A stretch of DNA of 12,353 nt from CAZTJA01 sp964613745 (GCA_964613745.1 CAZTJA010000094.1:1-12353), one strand, 5' to 3'; numbered from the stretch's first letter, positions 1 to 7,218 are shown. Numbers and translations are program-made. Notes: a model not told the origin generated them from the letters alone.

Positions 1-1
1 A

Positions 2-268
2 TCACACGTTCAGTTTTTCAGATTCGGATAGGAATATCTCTTCGGCTTTGGATTGATCAGGACCTATGTACTTGTGGTGCAATCTTCCATCCATTTGGGA
101 CCTGACTATGACTGCAAAATCTTCAGTATCCAACTGAACAAGTTTAACGAATGCTCCCTTAGCTCCCATTTCATGTTTGGTGATTCTGAACATTCGTTCA
201 ATATACCACAATAGAATAGAGCCTACACACGGGAATTTTCCACGGTATCGATCCATGTGCATGGGCAA
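2..268 (-). CDS. Small hypothetical protein (63-88 aa)
   Basis: I do not recognise this protein. The frame is open for 88 codons from a TTG at 268 and ends in TGA at the window edge. ATG codons at 262, 256 and 193 are alternative starts, and none has a clear Shine-Dalgarno sequence. The C-terminal two thirds (from MFRITKHEMG on) reads like a small soluble, charged domain with no cysteine, signal peptide or membrane segment, whereas the first 25 residues are less convincing. That suggests a 63-aa product starting at 193. It lies divergently from the ABC ATPase at 341. It could be a chance ORF, since only length and plausible codon use support it. Confidence 0.35.
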   Translation of the reverse strand: MPMHMDRYRGKFPCVGSILLWYIERMFRITKHEMGAKGAFVKLVQLDTEDFAVIVRSQMDGRLHHKYIGPDQSKAEEIFLSESEKLNV

Positions 269-303
269 TAAACAACGTGCTGGTCTTCACCGGGTCTCTG
301 GGT

Positions 304-309
304 TATAGT
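304..309 (+). promoter_or_regulatory. Possible -10 box (TATAGT) ahead of the ABC ATPase gene
   Basis: TATAGT matches the sigma70 -10 consensus at five of six positions and lies about 32 nt upstream of the ATG at 341. The hexamer 17 nt further upstream (TGGTCT, 281-286) is a poor -35 box, so the call is weak. A ribosome binding site (CTGGAG, 325-330) follows, 10 nt before the start codon. Confidence 0.28.
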
Positions 310-340
310 GTAGTGTCTAAGTATCTGGAGTTGTGCCTGA

Positions 341-1090
341 ATGCGACAAGACGATTTAATTATAGAGACCCGGAACATGGTGAAGGATTACCATGATGGT
401 GAAAACGTAATCCACGCCCTCAAAGATATAAACATAAAGGTTTTTCGCGGGGAAATGGTAGCCATTATGGGACCATCCGGATCCGGAAAATCGACACTCC
501 TTTATGTGTTGGGATTACTGCATCCACCTACTTCGGGAGAATATCTTTTCAAGGGAAAAAATATTCTTGAATTCTCTCGTGAGGAACAGGCTCATTTTCG
601 CAATCGAGAACTCGGGTTTGTTTTTCAAAGCTGTGATTTGCTGGCAAACTCGACAGTGTATGAAAATCTGGAATTGCCGTTGATCTATGCCGAGTCGGAC
701 AGAAGTGTTCGCCGCAAGAGAATCCTCGATGCTCTAGACCGCGTCGGGCTTTCTCATCGAGTGGATCATTGGTCTAATAGGCTTTCCGGCGGTGAAAGAC
801 AGCGGGCCGCAATAGCAAGAGCCTTGGTGAATAACCCATCGCTCATACTTGGAGATGAGCCCACCGGCCAGTTGGACCAGAAAAATACTCAAATCGTCAT
901 TGATCAGTTGCGGGATATAGCCAAGCAGGGCTACACCGTAATACTGGTAACCCACGAGGATGAAATCGGGCAGGCTTGTGACAGGATTATAAGAATTCGT
1001 GACGGTCAAGTAATATCGGACGGAGTGAACGAAGTCGCAACAATGCAACACTCGGTGCCCGTCCAAAATGAGCCTGAATTACGAAATTAA
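341..1090 (+). CDS. ABC transporter ATP-binding protein, MacB/LolD class
   Basis: This is a 249-aa single-domain ABC ATPase. Visible motifs in order are Walker A GPSGSGKST (44-52), Q-loop Gln96 in VFQS, signature LSGGERQR (148-155), Walker B LILGDEPTG (168-176) and H-loop His205 in VTHED. The Walker B to D-loop string and the overall length are typical of the MacB/LolD/FtsE-like group. That group powers FtsX-fold permeases in lipoprotein release, macrolide or peptide efflux, or other mechanotransmission at the inner membrane. About 20 residues follow the core. The ATG has a modest ribosome binding site (CTGGAG, 325-330). No FtsX/MacB permease gene is present: the next gene converges on it and ends 21 bp away, and upstream is a divergent small ORF. 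The ATPase therefore has no visible partner, and its substrate cannot be assigned. Confidence 0.93.
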   Translation: MRQDDLIIETRNMVKDYHDGENVIHALKDINIKVFRGEMVAIMGPSGSGKSTLLYVLGLLHPPTSGEYLFKGKNILEFSREEQAHFRNRELGFVFQSCDLLANSTVYENLELPLIYAESDRSVRRKRILDALDRVGLSHRVDHWSNRLSGGERQRAAIARALVNNPSLILGDEPTGQLDQKNTQIVIDQLRDIAKQGYTVILVTHEDEIGQACDRIIRIRDGQVISDGVNEVATMQHSVPVQNEPELRN

Positions 1091-1110
1091 TGTGAGAGTT
1101 CTGGATTATC

Positions 1111-2202
1111 TCAGGTCAGAGTCCTTGGACACAGTTGTTCCATGCGAAGGCTGACACCCTCAATTTCACAGCGATCAGGTCCTTGGGATCTTATTACACC
1201 GTAGCCCTTTTGACGGTACCTTTCATCATCGTGCATCACAATAGCTTTAGGTATAAACTTAAGTTGGTAACCTGCATCAAACAAACGCCTGGAGAAAGTC
1301 ACGTCCTCCCCCTGGTAAAAACCAAGATTGTCGTTCCATGAATGTTCAAGGAAAATGAAATCTTTGTATATGCCGTAACCTCCCGTCATGTACTGACATT
1401 TATTGAACATCTCGTGATAAGCTCTGAGGAAAGTGTAGTTCTCAATCGAGTTGACCCAATCACAATACCGCGACAAATCGGGATTCAATATGATGCTTGT
1501 GGCGATATCGAAATCACCTTGAATTTCATTCACGGCGTCCGCCCATTGTGAATGCAGAAGGAAGTCATCATCCAAGCTCACGAATTTGTTGAATTTAGCC
1601 TCTTTTGCTAAGACGTTGCGCATCGCACCTAGCCGTCCTTCAGCGGCCGCCTCCTTCATAGATATTCTCTTAACGTCTTCAAAGCCCGTGAAGTCTTCCA
1701 CGACTCCGGCTATTAGGATTTCCCTGTTATGCTCGGGAATATTCTGTGCCCGAATCGAGTAAATAAGTCTGGCTAATTTATCGTTACGTTGACCATTAGT
1801 AATTATTCCGAAACTGAAGCCTTTAGGTTTTAATGATTGCTTCGTTTTTCCGGGAATTGTCGGAGGAAGAGCTTTGCCAAAATCCTCCAGTAACTTGAGT
1901 CTTTCGGCTAAAGTCAGAATCTCCAAGCGATGAATTGCGGCAATGTTTTCAAGCATCTCGTTTCGAAGAATGCTAATTTCCTGCTTCAAGAGAGATAATT
2001 CACGGTCCCCTGTACCCTGCAAATCGCTGCGCAAAATCTCCATTTCCTGCTTCATGGAGCTTCGATCATTCACCTCATAGGCATGGAGTTCACGCCTCAA
2101 TAACTGAACTTCTTGCCGAAGAGTGCTTAGATCTTGATCGCCATTCGGAAATATCTTTTTTAAGAATGAACCTATTCTATGCCGCAATGACCTAGTTTTC
2201 AC
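1111..2202 (-). CDS. GT2-like glycosyltransferase with N-terminal coiled coil
   Basis: I start this 363-aa protein at GTG 2202 because a perfect GGAGG lies 7 nt upstream (2210-2214). An in-frame ATG at 2250 adds 16 residues but has no ribosome binding site. Residues 2-18 form a basic, amphipathic segment (RHRIGSFLKKIF) that could touch the membrane. Residues 24 to about 105 are heptad-like, with a unit resembling LKQExxxLRxEL repeated three times. A GT-A domain follows from about 130: FGIITNGQRN (strand 1), the DDD metal/nucleotide-sugar motif in SLDDDFLL (211-213), and GEDVTFSRRL (298-307), placed like the acceptor-side acidic motif. It is probably a cytoplasmic, membrane-associated glycosyltransferase that extends or decorates the glycan made by the neighbouring operon. 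Sugar and linkage cannot be read from the sequence. It lies 233 bp downstream of the previous GT2 gene and may have its own promoter. Confidence 0.85.
   Translation of the reverse strand: MKTRSLRHRIGSFLKKIFPNGDQDLSTLRQEVQLLRRELHAYEVNDRSSMKQEMEILRSDLQGTGDRELSLLKQEISILRNEMLENIAAIHRLEILTLAERLKLLEDFGKALPPTIPGKTKQSLKPKGFSFGIITNGQRNDKLARLIYSIRAQNIPEHNREILIAGVVEDFTGFEDVKRISMKEAAAEGRLGAMRNVLAKEAKFNKFVSLDDDFLLHSQWADAVNEIQGDFDIATSIILNPDLSRYCDWVNSIENYTFLRAYHEMFNKCQYMTGGYGIYKDFIFLEHSWNDNLGFYQGEDVTFSRRLFDAGYQLKFIPKAIVMHDDERYRQKGYGVIRSQGPDRCEIEGVSLRMEQLCPRTLT
1976..2054 (-). repeat. Direct repeat inside the coiled-coil coding region
   Basis: The 13-mer ATTTCCTGCTTCA (plus strand) occurs at 1976-1988 and again at 2042-2054, exactly 66 nt (22 codons) apart. 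It encodes the KQE core of two coiled-coil units (MKQEMEILRSDL and LKQEISILRNEM). A third, more diverged unit (LRQEVQLLRREL) lies closer to the N-terminus. The nucleotide identity suggests growth of the coiled coil by tandem duplication, although heptad codon bias could also contribute. Confidence 0.6.
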
Positions 2203-2209
2203 GGCTGAT

Positions 2210-2214
2210 CCTCC
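2210..2214 (-). promoter_or_regulatory. Ribosome binding site GGAGG that decides a GTG start
   Basis: The minus strand reads GGAGG, then ATCAGCC, then GTG. The 7-nt spacing is near ideal. It selects the GTG at 2202 over the upstream ATG at 2250, which has no purine-rich tract before it. Confidence 0.75.
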
Positions 2215-2290
2215 AGAGAATCGCCTTTCCGGCACGGAGTAAAAAGTCACGGATCTTACCCTTCGTCAAAGAATTTAGCAAATTTCAACC

Positions 2291-2325
2291 GGGATCCCAC
2301 AGTGTTCAGTTTGCTGTCAGATCCC
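2291..2325. repeat. Imperfect inverted repeat (hairpin) in the leader of the coiled-coil GT gene
   Basis: GGGATC (2291-2296) pairs with GATCCC (2320-2325). Inside it, ACAG (2299-2302) pairs with CTGT (2314-2317), separated from the outer stem by a 2x2 mismatch, with an 11-nt loop. No T-run follows on either strand, so it does not look like an intrinsic terminator. It would fall in the 5' untranslated region if the candidate promoter at 2370-2398 is used, and could be an mRNA structure or a protein-binding palindrome. Confidence 0.45.
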
Positions 2326-2369
2326 GCTACAAGCCGCTCGCTTGTCGGAGAGCACCTACAAAACTGTTT

Positions 2370-2398
2370 ATACTAGGGCCAAACTCATGATTTTTCAA
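2370..2398 (-). promoter_or_regulatory. Candidate sigma70 promoter for the coiled-coil GT gene
   Basis: On the minus strand, TTGAAA (2393-2398; five of six matches to the -35 consensus) is separated by exactly 17 nt from TAGTAT (2370-2375; four of six matches to the -10 consensus). It sits in the 233-bp space between the two GT2 genes. It would give a leader of about 160 nt, containing the hairpin at 2291-2325, before the GTG at 2202. This is inferred from sequence only. Confidence 0.4.
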
Positions 2399-2435
2399 CA
2401 GGCTTTCACAACTCATGGTGCTTAGGGTTTGTGGA

Positions 2436-3287
2436 TCACTCAAGGCCACCTTTGAATGCGCGTATCTCCTCATGAGAGAGTGTCGGAGTGGCTTCTATTT
2501 CCATCTGAATATCCTGAAGCACTCTCGAGCTAAGTCTCGATTTTTCTACTTCGGAAAATCCATACTTCTGAAAGAACCCCTGAAGTGTTTCCGGAAGGAG
2601 TTTCAAGCCTGCCGCGCACAATTCGGATTTCTCAAATTTCCAGTACAAGGCTCTGACATCCGTAGCCATTTCATTGGTGAGACTTGGATTACAATCCATC
2701 AGGTTCTTATTACTGATCATGATGGCGGCCGCTAGTTGGGCATCATAATGTTTCACCGAAGCCTGCGAGCCTTTGAGTACATGCCTGTACTTATACAGTG
2801 TCTTTCCAATTATCGAAGTATTATTTTTTAGCGACAAACGAGACCACAAATCGTAATCCTGAGCGTACCTCAAGGCGGGGTTGTACCCGCCTTTCGCGAG
2901 GACGGCGTTTTTCTTGAACATGACCGCGCCGTGGCCGTAATTGTTGTGGAATTGTAATCTCCAAAGCCGGTATTCATCATCTCTGATCAAGTTTTTTGTC
3001 TCGATAACCCGTCCACTCTCGTCCATTACCGCAAAATCAGCTCCCACCAAGTCTAAATCGGGATTTCCAGTAATCTCCTGAATCTGGAGCATCAACCTAT
3101 CGGATTCCGACAGATCGTCGGAGTCCATTCTAGCGATGTACATTCCTTTGGCTAAATGTAGTCCTATGTTGAGAGATTTTGTGAGACCTTTGTTTTCCTG
3201 GTCGATGTAAACTATTCGTGAATCTTCATAAGATCTGACAACATCTTCCACAGGTTCTTGAGAACCATCATTGATTATTATGAATTC
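2436..3287 (-). CDS. GT2 family glycosyltransferase, N-terminus lost in assembly gap
   Basis: The frame stays open from the TGA at 2436 up to the gap edge at 3287 and shows 283 residues. Reading past the internal GTG at 3251 recovers EFIIINDGSQEP, the second strand of a GT-A fold, so the gene starts inside the gap. The start is not in the 20 bases beyond the gap either, where the minus strand has no ATG, GTG or TTG. The first 30 to 40 residues, including the PxVSVIxPxYN-type first strand, are missing. Visible motifs are ENKGL, the DSDD (DxD) metal-binding site in ARMDSDDLSES, GHGAVMFKK and QDYDLWSRL, the last carrying the likely catalytic acidic residues. The C-terminal 100 residues are a helical extension without membrane helices. 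It is an inverting GT-A enzyme, presumably part of the glycan assembly operon. Donor and acceptor are unknown. Confidence 0.9.
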   Translation of the reverse strand, partial: EFIIINDGSQEPVEDVVRSYEDSRIVYIDQENKGLTKSLNIGLHLAKGMYIARMDSDDLSESDRLMLQIQEITGNPDLDLVGADFAVMDESGRVIETKNLIRDDEYRLWRLQFHNNYGHGAVMFKKNAVLAKGGYNPALRYAQDYDLWSRLSLKNNTSIIGKTLYKYRHVLKGSQASVKHYDAQLAAAIMISNKNLMDCNPSLTNEMATDVRALYWKFEKSELCAAGLKLLPETLQGFFQKYGFSEVEKSRLSSRVLQDIQMEIEATPTLSHEEIRAFKGGLE

Positions 3288-3387
3288 NNNNNNNNNNNNN
3301 NNNNNNNNNNNNNNNNNNNNNNNNNNNNNNNNNNNNNNNNNNNNNNNNNNNNNNNNNNNNNNNNNNNNNNNNNNNNNNNNNNNNNNN
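3288..3387. other. Assembly gap of exactly 100 N
   Basis: One hundred unknown bases separate the GT2 fragment from the GT4 gene. Exactly 100 is a common placeholder for a gap of unknown size, so the true distance may differ and whole genes could be missing. The left edge cuts the GT2 coding sequence. The right edge lies 20 bases after the stop of the GT4 gene. Confidence 0.97.
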
Positions 3388-3407
3388 ACTTGCTCGTCCG
3401 ATGAATG

Positions 3408-4514
3408 TCACTTCTGGGAGATCGCATCAAGGATGGAGTATTCTTGATCGGCTATTTTTTCCAATGAAAAATGATCAATCACATACTGTCTCGCATTTTG
3501 GCCCAGATTTCGCGCTTGCTCAAAATTCGCGAGCATATATTCGACCGCTCTTCGAATTGATGTGGGATCCGGACCGCACAGTATCCCGGTGTTACCATCC
3601 GACACAATTTCCCTGATTCCTGGAGAGTCGGCCGCTATGACCGGCATTCCGCAAGCCATGGCCTCTATTAATGCTTTCGGATGACCTTCATAACGTGATG
3701 CGAGTATAAATATTGCGGCTCGGTTGAGGTATTCCGGTAAATCCGAATTGGGAACATTGCCTTCCCATATTACTCGGTCGCTTAGATCTGAAAATTGCTC
3801 CTGAAGTTCCGGACGCATACGTCCCTCTCCAATGATCGTCATAGTAACGTCAACCGTGCGGATTGCTTCAAGAACGGATTCAAGGTTCTTTTCAGGGGCA
3901 ATTCTTCCTACGTAAATTAGGGTATTCGGTTTCTTCTCGTAAAATAAAGGTCGGAACGCGTCAACGGCCACATAGTTTGGGATCACATGTATTTTGTTCG
4001 ACACATCCGGCATTCGGGCCAAAACATCTTGTCTCATCTTTTCCGTAGTGACTATTATCCGATCAGCGGGGATGAACACGCTTCTTTCTACGGTGCGGGC
4101 TTCAACCGCCTGAGGCGAATCGATTCCCCATTCTCTTGCCGCATTATATGACCACATGTAGCCGCATCTAGCCACAAATCTCGTCCCAAATTTTGCAGCG
4201 GCTTTTAAGGCAAGATCCGCTCCATAGGTTTGGTTTGTCTTAATAATATGAGCCTTGCTCAAAACAGGTTCATGAAAATCAAGAAGTCGATCCTGATACT
4301 TTTCTTGGGACCAGCCTTTCAGGTTGCAGAGCACTCGGATTCCTTCGACCTCGGACTGAAACGCGAGGTCTTTCTCGTCACCATACGTAAGAAAGCTGAC
4401 CTTGTATCCTCGTTGGATCAGCTTGGTGTATACTGCAATCTCCCGTTTGAGCATACCCATCATCGCCCAGGTACGTAGAGACACTCCTTTGGTGAAAAAG
4501 AGCACAAGGTTCAT
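3408..4514 (-). CDS. GT4 family glycosyltransferase
   Basis: This 368-aa protein has the two-Rossmann GT-B architecture. The N-terminal acceptor domain begins with LFFTKGVSLRTW and includes REIAVYTKLIQRG, a pattern I associate with one branch of GT4 polysaccharide enzymes. The C-terminal donor domain starts near 197 with the NDP-sugar loop YVGRIAPEKN (201-210). It carries the E-x7-E motif at E276 and E284 (EGHPKALIE), followed by AMACGMPVIA. No signal peptide or membrane helix is seen, so it is likely a peripheral, cytoplasmic-face retaining glycosyltransferase. Its ATG overlaps the TGA of the upstream gene (ATGA, 4511-4514), indicating translational coupling, with a purine-rich GAAGAAGA tract about 10 nt upstream. 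The sugar transferred cannot be inferred. Confidence 0.93.
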   Translation of the reverse strand: MNLVLFFTKGVSLRTWAMMGMLKREIAVYTKLIQRGYKVSFLTYGDEKDLAFQSEVEGIRVLCNLKGWSQEKYQDRLLDFHEPVLSKAHIIKTNQTYGADLALKAAAKFGTRFVARCGYMWSYNAAREWGIDSPQAVEARTVERSVFIPADRIIVTTEKMRQDVLARMPDVSNKIHVIPNYVAVDAFRPLFYEKKPNTLIYVGRIAPEKNLESVLEAIRTVDVTMTIIGEGRMRPELQEQFSDLSDRVIWEGNVPNSDLPEYLNRAAIFILASRYEGHPKALIEAMACGMPVIAADSPGIREIVSDGNTGILCGPDPTSIRRAVEYMLANFEQARNLGQNARQYVIDHFSLEKIADQEYSILDAISQK

Positions 4515-6481
4515 TGAATGATCTTCTTCACTACTTCCAAATATTTTTGAGCGGTATCTTCGAGCTTAGACACGGTTATCAATCTTTGAAAGGATTCATA
4601 ATTTCCAGCGAGCAAGTCTAAATTCGGCAGGATTTCTTCACGACTGTTAAAGGGTAGACCTCCGCACCCGACCAGTTCGGGGTGGCCGCCGTCATTTATG
4701 TAAAGAGCCGGGAGTCCGCAAGCCAAAGCTTCGATAAGTGCATTGGAGCAGGGATCATTTGAGCTTGCCGTAATATAAATGTCGTGTTGTCTCAATATTT
4801 GCGCCAAATCTTCCGAAGGCACGGGTGGGATGTGTTTCGCCTTGTCGAATTTTTCCGAAGCATTCCCCACGAATGTGTATTCAAATCTATTCCAGTCGAG
4901 GTTTTCCTCTATCCATTTGTAAATAGGTCCTCCTTTTCTCGGGTTATTGGACCAACTGGAAGATATAAGTCTGATCTTTCGGTCAGGATCGAAAGGTACA
5001 CGACCTTTTTTGTGAAAGATATCTGCATCGACTGCGTTGTGAATTATCACAGGGTTGACCGGTGAGTAGCCCAGCTCTGTTATTTTCTGATATACCCAAT
5101 TCGATTGAAGCACGGTTGCCGATGCAAATTGATCATTCAATTTGTAGCAAAGCTCGTCTTTTTCCCTATCGAATCCTCTTATCAAAAAAATTGGTCCATC
5201 GATTCTGTGGAGCACATTCAGTCTGTGTTTTTTGCTGAATTCCAGGAACCTGTCCACCTCAAAGTGGATAGAGTTAAGGATAAATGCATCAATGTTTTCC
5301 GTCAGTTCATTTTCCCTAACATCCAAGCCCTTTGCAAGAAAAGCCTTGCGCAAAGCCATCATGAACTGATTTCCTCCACCATAAGGGGGTTTAAAGAATG
5401 TGTGCCACAGTCCAACTGTTGTTCGATCACCGGGAGTTTTGGACCAAGATACCGGTCGCTCTTTAATCTTGTATGGTCTTAGCTCACCCACACGGGAATA
5501 GATTTCTTCCAATCTTTGCTTGCAGGATTCAGGTCGATGATTATTCTGAACAGTTTCGTAATGAGGACGAACCGTTTTTTCCAATCTGTTGGTACGTATA
5601 TCATCGGCAATGAGTTTGATCGCCTCTACGTGATTTCGATAAATTACTGAAGGTTCAAGAATGTCTAGTGCAGCACCGACCGGCGTGCTGATAATTTTGC
5701 ATTGCGAGGCACTACTTTCCAGAACCGCATGTGGACCTCCTTCAGATCGACTCGAAACAACATACAGATCAATTAGATTGTAAAGCTGGTTTAGATCCTC
5801 ACGTGAAAGAGTATTCTCGGCCAAATCATCCTTTGACATGGGAATTCCACAATAAGAATGCCCAATCCCATATTCCCTCAATTTTGCAAGTATCCAATTC
5901 CTGCGTGGACCTGCCAATACAACGTGAAAGTTAAAACCACGATTCTTGAGTCCGAGCAGAATTTCAAGGAAAACATCCGGGCCTTTAACCAGTTTCGGCG
6001 AAACGAGATCAGCACCTTCAGTATCTCTTTGAAAACTGCCGATGAGATAGCAGTTATCAGGAATATTCCATTTTGATTTTACCGCTGCAGAAGCATCCTC
6101 GTTTACGGCTAACGGTCTAAACACCGAGGTATCGATCATGTACGGCAGAAGATCACTTTCAATGCCTATGGAATTCAATTCGGCAACAGCTTGTTGGGAG
6201 CGAGTTATCCACCTACTCACAAATTCCGCAGCATCGTTGTGTTCAGGGACTCTCAGGTAACGGAAAGGTTCACCGGGAATGTGGCACAAAACTTTTTTGC
6301 CTTGCAGCTGCTCTTTCTTATAAAGCAAGAGCCCAAACCACCACGCACAATGCACAATATCGGCTTCTGAGAGTGGGACAAACTCAACCAAATCCTGTAA
6401 TGCAATTCGAGTTAAACGTAAATCTTCATCAATCGCCCAACCGGAATCACCACCGGTCAGGTACACCTTAGGTTTATTCAT
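4511..6481 (-). CDS. Two-domain glycosyltransferase (tandem GT-B/GT4 fusion)
   Basis: At 656 aa this is nearly twice the usual GT4 length and contains two GT-B units. Unit one (about 1-335) begins KVYLTGG and has a donor site with LAGPRRNW (189-196) and E-x7-E at E247 and E255 (EGGPHAVLE), then TPVGAALDIL. Unit two (about 353-656) begins TVGLWHTFFKPPYGGGNQF and has ISSSWSNNPRKGG (507-519) and FVGN. Its motif is D576-x7-E584 (DPCSNALIE), with Asp in place of the usual first Glu, followed by ALACGLPALY. It may transfer two different sugars in succession, or one half may be non-catalytic. It is coupled by 4-nt ATGA overlaps to the genes on both sides. A weak AAGG lies about 10 nt before the ATG. 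A frameshift-free continuous frame argues for a true fusion. Confidence 0.9.
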   Translation of the reverse strand: MNKPKVYLTGGDSGWAIDEDLRLTRIALQDLVEFVPLSEADIVHCAWWFGLLLYKKEQLQGKKVLCHIPGEPFRYLRVPEHNDAAEFVSRWITRSQQAVAELNSIGIESDLLPYMIDTSVFRPLAVNEDASAAVKSKWNIPDNCYLIGSFQRDTEGADLVSPKLVKGPDVFLEILLGLKNRGFNFHVVLAGPRRNWILAKLREYGIGHSYCGIPMSKDDLAENTLSREDLNQLYNLIDLYVVSSRSEGGPHAVLESSASQCKIISTPVGAALDILEPSVIYRNHVEAIKLIADDIRTNRLEKTVRPHYETVQNNHRPESCKQRLEEIYSRVGELRPYKIKERPVSWSKTPGDRTTVGLWHTFFKPPYGGGNQFMMALRKAFLAKGLDVRENELTENIDAFILNSIHFEVDRFLEFSKKHRLNVLHRIDGPIFLIRGFDREKDELCYKLNDQFASATVLQSNWVYQKITELGYSPVNPVIIHNAVDADIFHKKGRVPFDPDRKIRLISSSWSNNPRKGGPIYKWIEENLDWNRFEYTFVGNASEKFDKAKHIPPVPSEDLAQILRQHDIYITASSNDPCSNALIEALACGLPALYINDGGHPELVGCGGLPFNSREEILPNLDLLAGNYESFQRLITVSKLEDTAQKYLEVVKKIIQ

Positions 6482-7218
6482 TCTTTGTAAGCCTTAATTC
6501 CGAATCCTGTGGTATATCCTGCTAACGAGCTTTGCAGTGAACCTGAGAGTTTCCGATCAAATCGAATCGCCATTAGTCTTGCATATCCAAAAAGAGTGAA
6601 AACGAGGTTGAGGACAAAAGAACTTTTCCACTGTGCGGTCACTGCGTACAGTCCGTCTCTCACCATATCAAGAATAACGCTCCAAAATAATCCTTGTTTC
6701 TCGATTACCTCGATCTTGAAGCCATACCGGGTAAGTGTCTCGCTCCAAAAATAATCCGTGTATCTCCCGTAATCGTACGGGTCAGCATGAATTCGAGTTG
6801 AGAACGGCACACAAATTAACACAATCCCCCCGGGCTTGAGTACCCGGCTGATTTCTTCAATCACGGACTTGGGATCCGGTGTATGCTCCAGCATCTCCGA
6901 ACAGATCACGCAATCAAAACTGTGCTTCCTAATCGGTAATTGGACGGCATCAGCTTGAATATCCGGGAGTTTATTTGCCGTGAGATTCGTATACAGCACG
7001 TTTAAACCGAATGTTCCGATGTCGAACAATCCTCGTTTTTCAATCTTAGTACCGCCAAGATCAAGAATTTTTGCATTCTCCGGAATACGGCTTACATGTG
7101 TCAGATGGAACTGATCAACATAATGCCGTCGAAACGTATACCCTAAGTCTCTTGCTCTCGATTTGGGGATGTCGGGAATGACGGTTCTTGTGATCGTTTG
7201 CATGGCGGTCCATTCCAT
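6478..7218 (-). CDS. SAM-dependent methyltransferase, Methyltransf_11 type
   Basis: This 246-aa class I methyltransferase shows SAM motif I at 51-56 (ILDLGG), a post-II acidic region FDCVICSEMLEH (101-112) and motif III at LKPGG (127-131), followed by VPF. The ADPYDYGRYT segment (145-154) resembles one often seen in methyltransferases of surface-polysaccharide clusters. A hydrophobic stretch at about 199-218 could be a buried helix or membrane-contact helix. Its likely role is methylating a sugar hydroxyl of the exported glycan, or a lipid or nucleotide-linked precursor. The start at 7218 forms TAATG with the preceding stop. An ATG at 7203 (241 aa) is an alternative, and neither has a strong ribosome binding site, so re-initiation after the upstream gene is likely. 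The 3' end overlaps the fusion glycosyltransferase by 4 nt. Confidence 0.88.
   Translation of the reverse strand: MEWTAMQTITRTVIPDIPKSRARDLGYTFRRHYVDQFHLTHVSRIPENAKILDLGGTKIEKRGLFDIGTFGLNVLYTNLTANKLPDIQADAVQLPIRKHSFDCVICSEMLEHTPDPKSVIEEISRVLKPGGIVLICVPFSTRIHADPYDYGRYTDYFWSETLTRYGFKIEVIEKQGLFWSVILDMVRDGLYAVTAQWKSSFVLNLVFTLFGYARLMAIRFDRKLSGSLQSSLAGYTTGFGIKAYKE

Noticed and set aside
734..1066. 110-aa minus-strand open frame
   Set aside because: It is antisense to the ABC ATPase core (signature and Walker B regions) and shows no domain or start signal.
1091..1110. Bidirectional terminator sought between the convergent ATPase and coiled-coil GT genes
   Set aside because: Only 20 bp separate the genes and I see no stable stem with a T-run there.
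2291..2325. Hairpin considered as an intrinsic terminator after the GT2 gene
   Set aside because: No T-run follows the stem on the minus strand (the next bases read GGTTGAAATT), and the stem has an internal mismatch, so it is kept only as a structural element.
2382..2417. 8-bp direct repeat AACTCATG (2382-2389 and 2410-2417)
   Set aside because: It is too short, and there is no associated mobile-element sequence, so it is not supportable as a target-site duplication.
2415..2735. 106-aa plus-strand open frame at the end of the GT2 gene
   Set aside because: It is mostly antisense to the GT2 C-terminal region and has no family resemblance.
3288..3387. N-run considered as a biological low-complexity region
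   Set aside because: Exactly 100 N with coding sequence cut at one edge is best explained as a scaffold gap placeholder.
5105..5482. 125-aa plus-strand open frame
   Set aside because: It is antisense to the second GT-B unit of the fusion glycosyltransferase, whose motifs establish the minus strand as coding.
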